This document shows positions 32,728 through 33,504 of a stretch of 33,504 bases of DNA, piece by piece; positions within the stretch are counted from its first letter, which is position 1, and each line of letters begins with the position of its first letter. Origin of the DNA: Clostridiales bacterium (GTDB taxonomy: Bacteria > Bacillota > Clostridia > Christensenellales > CAG-138); the NCBI GenBank assembly GCA_009779405.1, contig WREI01000022.1, positions 1 through 33,504 of the forward strand, given 5' to 3'. Made by a program: the position numbers and the translations under genes. The notes below the pieces were generated by a model that was not told the DNA's origin, searched no databases, and was given only the letters and a program-made list of their open reading frames with translations.

Positions 32728-32972
32728 TTTTTAGGTTCAAACTGGAACACGGCATTAAACCGCAGTATTAAAGGGCTTTCCCGACATTAGCGTTGTCGGG
32801 GAAGCCCTTATTTTTTTGCCCATTTTGCCGTACACGGTGATTTTACCGACTCGGCATTCAGCGGAAAAGCGGAAATGCACACGGCGAAGGGGAATAATTA
32901 AATTGTTCAAGAGGAAAAATTAAAAGGTTCAGACAAGTTTCTTGCGTCGCCACTTTAAAATGTTTTTTATTC
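32728..32972. other. Non-coding mobile-element flank
   Basis: Between the broken recombinase and the last gene lie a strong plus-strand terminator and AT-rich sequence. A minus-strand frame of about 50 codons across 32763-32915 (ending MSGKPFNTAV) has the look of a short conserved mobile-element leader but is not supported as a gene. No RNA gene is visible. Confidence 0.35.
32771..32817 (+). terminator. Strong rho-independent terminator without an upstream gene
   Basis: AAGGGCTTTCCCGACA (32771-32786) pairs with TGTCGGGGAAGCCCTT (32794-32809), about 15 pairs, then TTATTTTTTT. There is no plus-strand gene for over 1.6 kb upstream other than the tRNA, so it is probably left over from a lost gene or guards the element against read-through. 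Confidence 0.8.
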
Positions 32973-33504
32973 TCATTCTACGGACAATATAGGCTTTATA
33001 TCGGCGATGAGTTTTTCAATCCTACCTACCTTTTCTAATTCCACATTATACAACAACTCCCCCAATGAGGCTTTGAGTCCATTCAACTTTTCGTTGAAAT
33101 TTCGACACAACACATACGCTTCTTCCTTGCGGCTTGCCTCAGCATATATCACACACAGACTCTCAAAACAAACAAGGTGTACCGCCTGAAAGTTTTCTGC
33201 AAATTCACAATCTGCGGAGTTGGATTCCTCAGTCATATTGCGAATTCTCGGATGATAAAGCAGGAGGACATCAAGTTCACCAGACTCTATCTTGTCAAAT
33301 ATGAAATTTAATATGTCATGATAATATTCTAAAACGTATTCATTCAAACTGGGCAGATTCATTTTATAGCCTTCAAGTATACAAAATTGGTATCTACTAT
33401 ATAGATAGGCGATGAATTCTAATACATCCTGAAATGAGCTGTAGTGTGCTTCTGGGACTTCGAGGAGTATATTTTTACATATGCTTATCGCAGATTCTAT
33501 CGGA
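32973..33504 (-). CDS. 3' part of an unidentified gene running off the right edge
   Basis: The frame ending at 32973 stays open through ATG 33362 to the window edge (at least 177 codons), so the ATG at 33362 is internal rather than the start: codons before it (VPEAHYSSFQDVLEFIAYLYSRYQF) have the same composition. The visible part is acidic, leucine-rich, predicted all-helical and soluble, without known motifs. AT content is high, like the mobile region beside it. It may be cargo or an accessory protein of that element; function unknown. Confidence 0.6.
   Translation of the reverse strand, partial: PIESAISICKNILLEVPEAHYSSFQDVLEFIAYLYSRYQFCILEGYKMNLPSLNEYVLEYYHDILNFIFDKIESGELDVLLLYHPRIRNMTEESNSADCEFAENFQAVHLVCFESLCVIYAEASRKEEAYVLCRNFNEKLNGLKASLGELLYNVELEKVGRIEKLIADIKPILSVE

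Overview
The window looks like a chromosomal segment of a Gram-positive, spore-forming Clostridia-type bacterium of fairly high GC. The sequence reasons are a SpoIIQ-like M23 protein behind a forespore-type promoter, an AddB-AddA pair instead of RecBCD, a TagG/TagH-type polysaccharide ABC exporter, a Crp-TrxA-CcdA-TlpA cluster, strong AGGAGG ribosome sites and many lipoproteins. The species cannot be named from sequence alone.

Layout. 1-5269: a minus-strand gene entering from the left edge, a sigma-A promoter, then an operon of three tandem family-2 glycosyltransferases, an ABC-2 permease and its ATPase (polysaccharide synthesis and export). 5282-7531: glutaminyl-tRNA synthetase and a DMP19-like protein. 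7547-10587: an accessory stretch with a small membrane-anchored YD-repeat protein, a YitT remnant, a response regulator whose histidine kinase is cut to 47 residues, another broken gene, and the 3' half of a tRNA-Ser(GGA); it reads as an integration or deletion scar. 10743-11285: a lone gene of unknown function. 11335-13668 (minus): Crp-type regulator, thioredoxin, CcdA and a TlpA-type thioredoxin, a thiol-redox module. 13881-16783: spoIIQ divergent from recA (with a MITE-like element in the recA leader), then an anchored solute-binding-like protein. 16703-17764 (minus): membrane protein, Xre regulator and a broken DUF4386 gene. 17974-24624: addB-addA, recombinational repair; addA carries an in-frame palindromic repeat. 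24631-26340 (minus): M3-type lipoprotein peptidase. 26501-30974: an envelope-related group (DUF5658-like membrane protein, lipoprotein, membrane-anchored ECF sigma factor, lipoprotein) with a 40-bp-spaced palindrome array. 31050-33504: tRNA-Ser(GCT) followed by an AT-rich mobile region with an N-terminally truncated large serine recombinase and a partial gene at the right edge.

The items most worth a second look are the palindrome array at 27124-27221, the repeat inside addA, the tRNA-Ser half-gene scar, the degenerate 7-bp tandem repeats in front of three genes, and the anchored sigma factor with a strong internal ribosome site.
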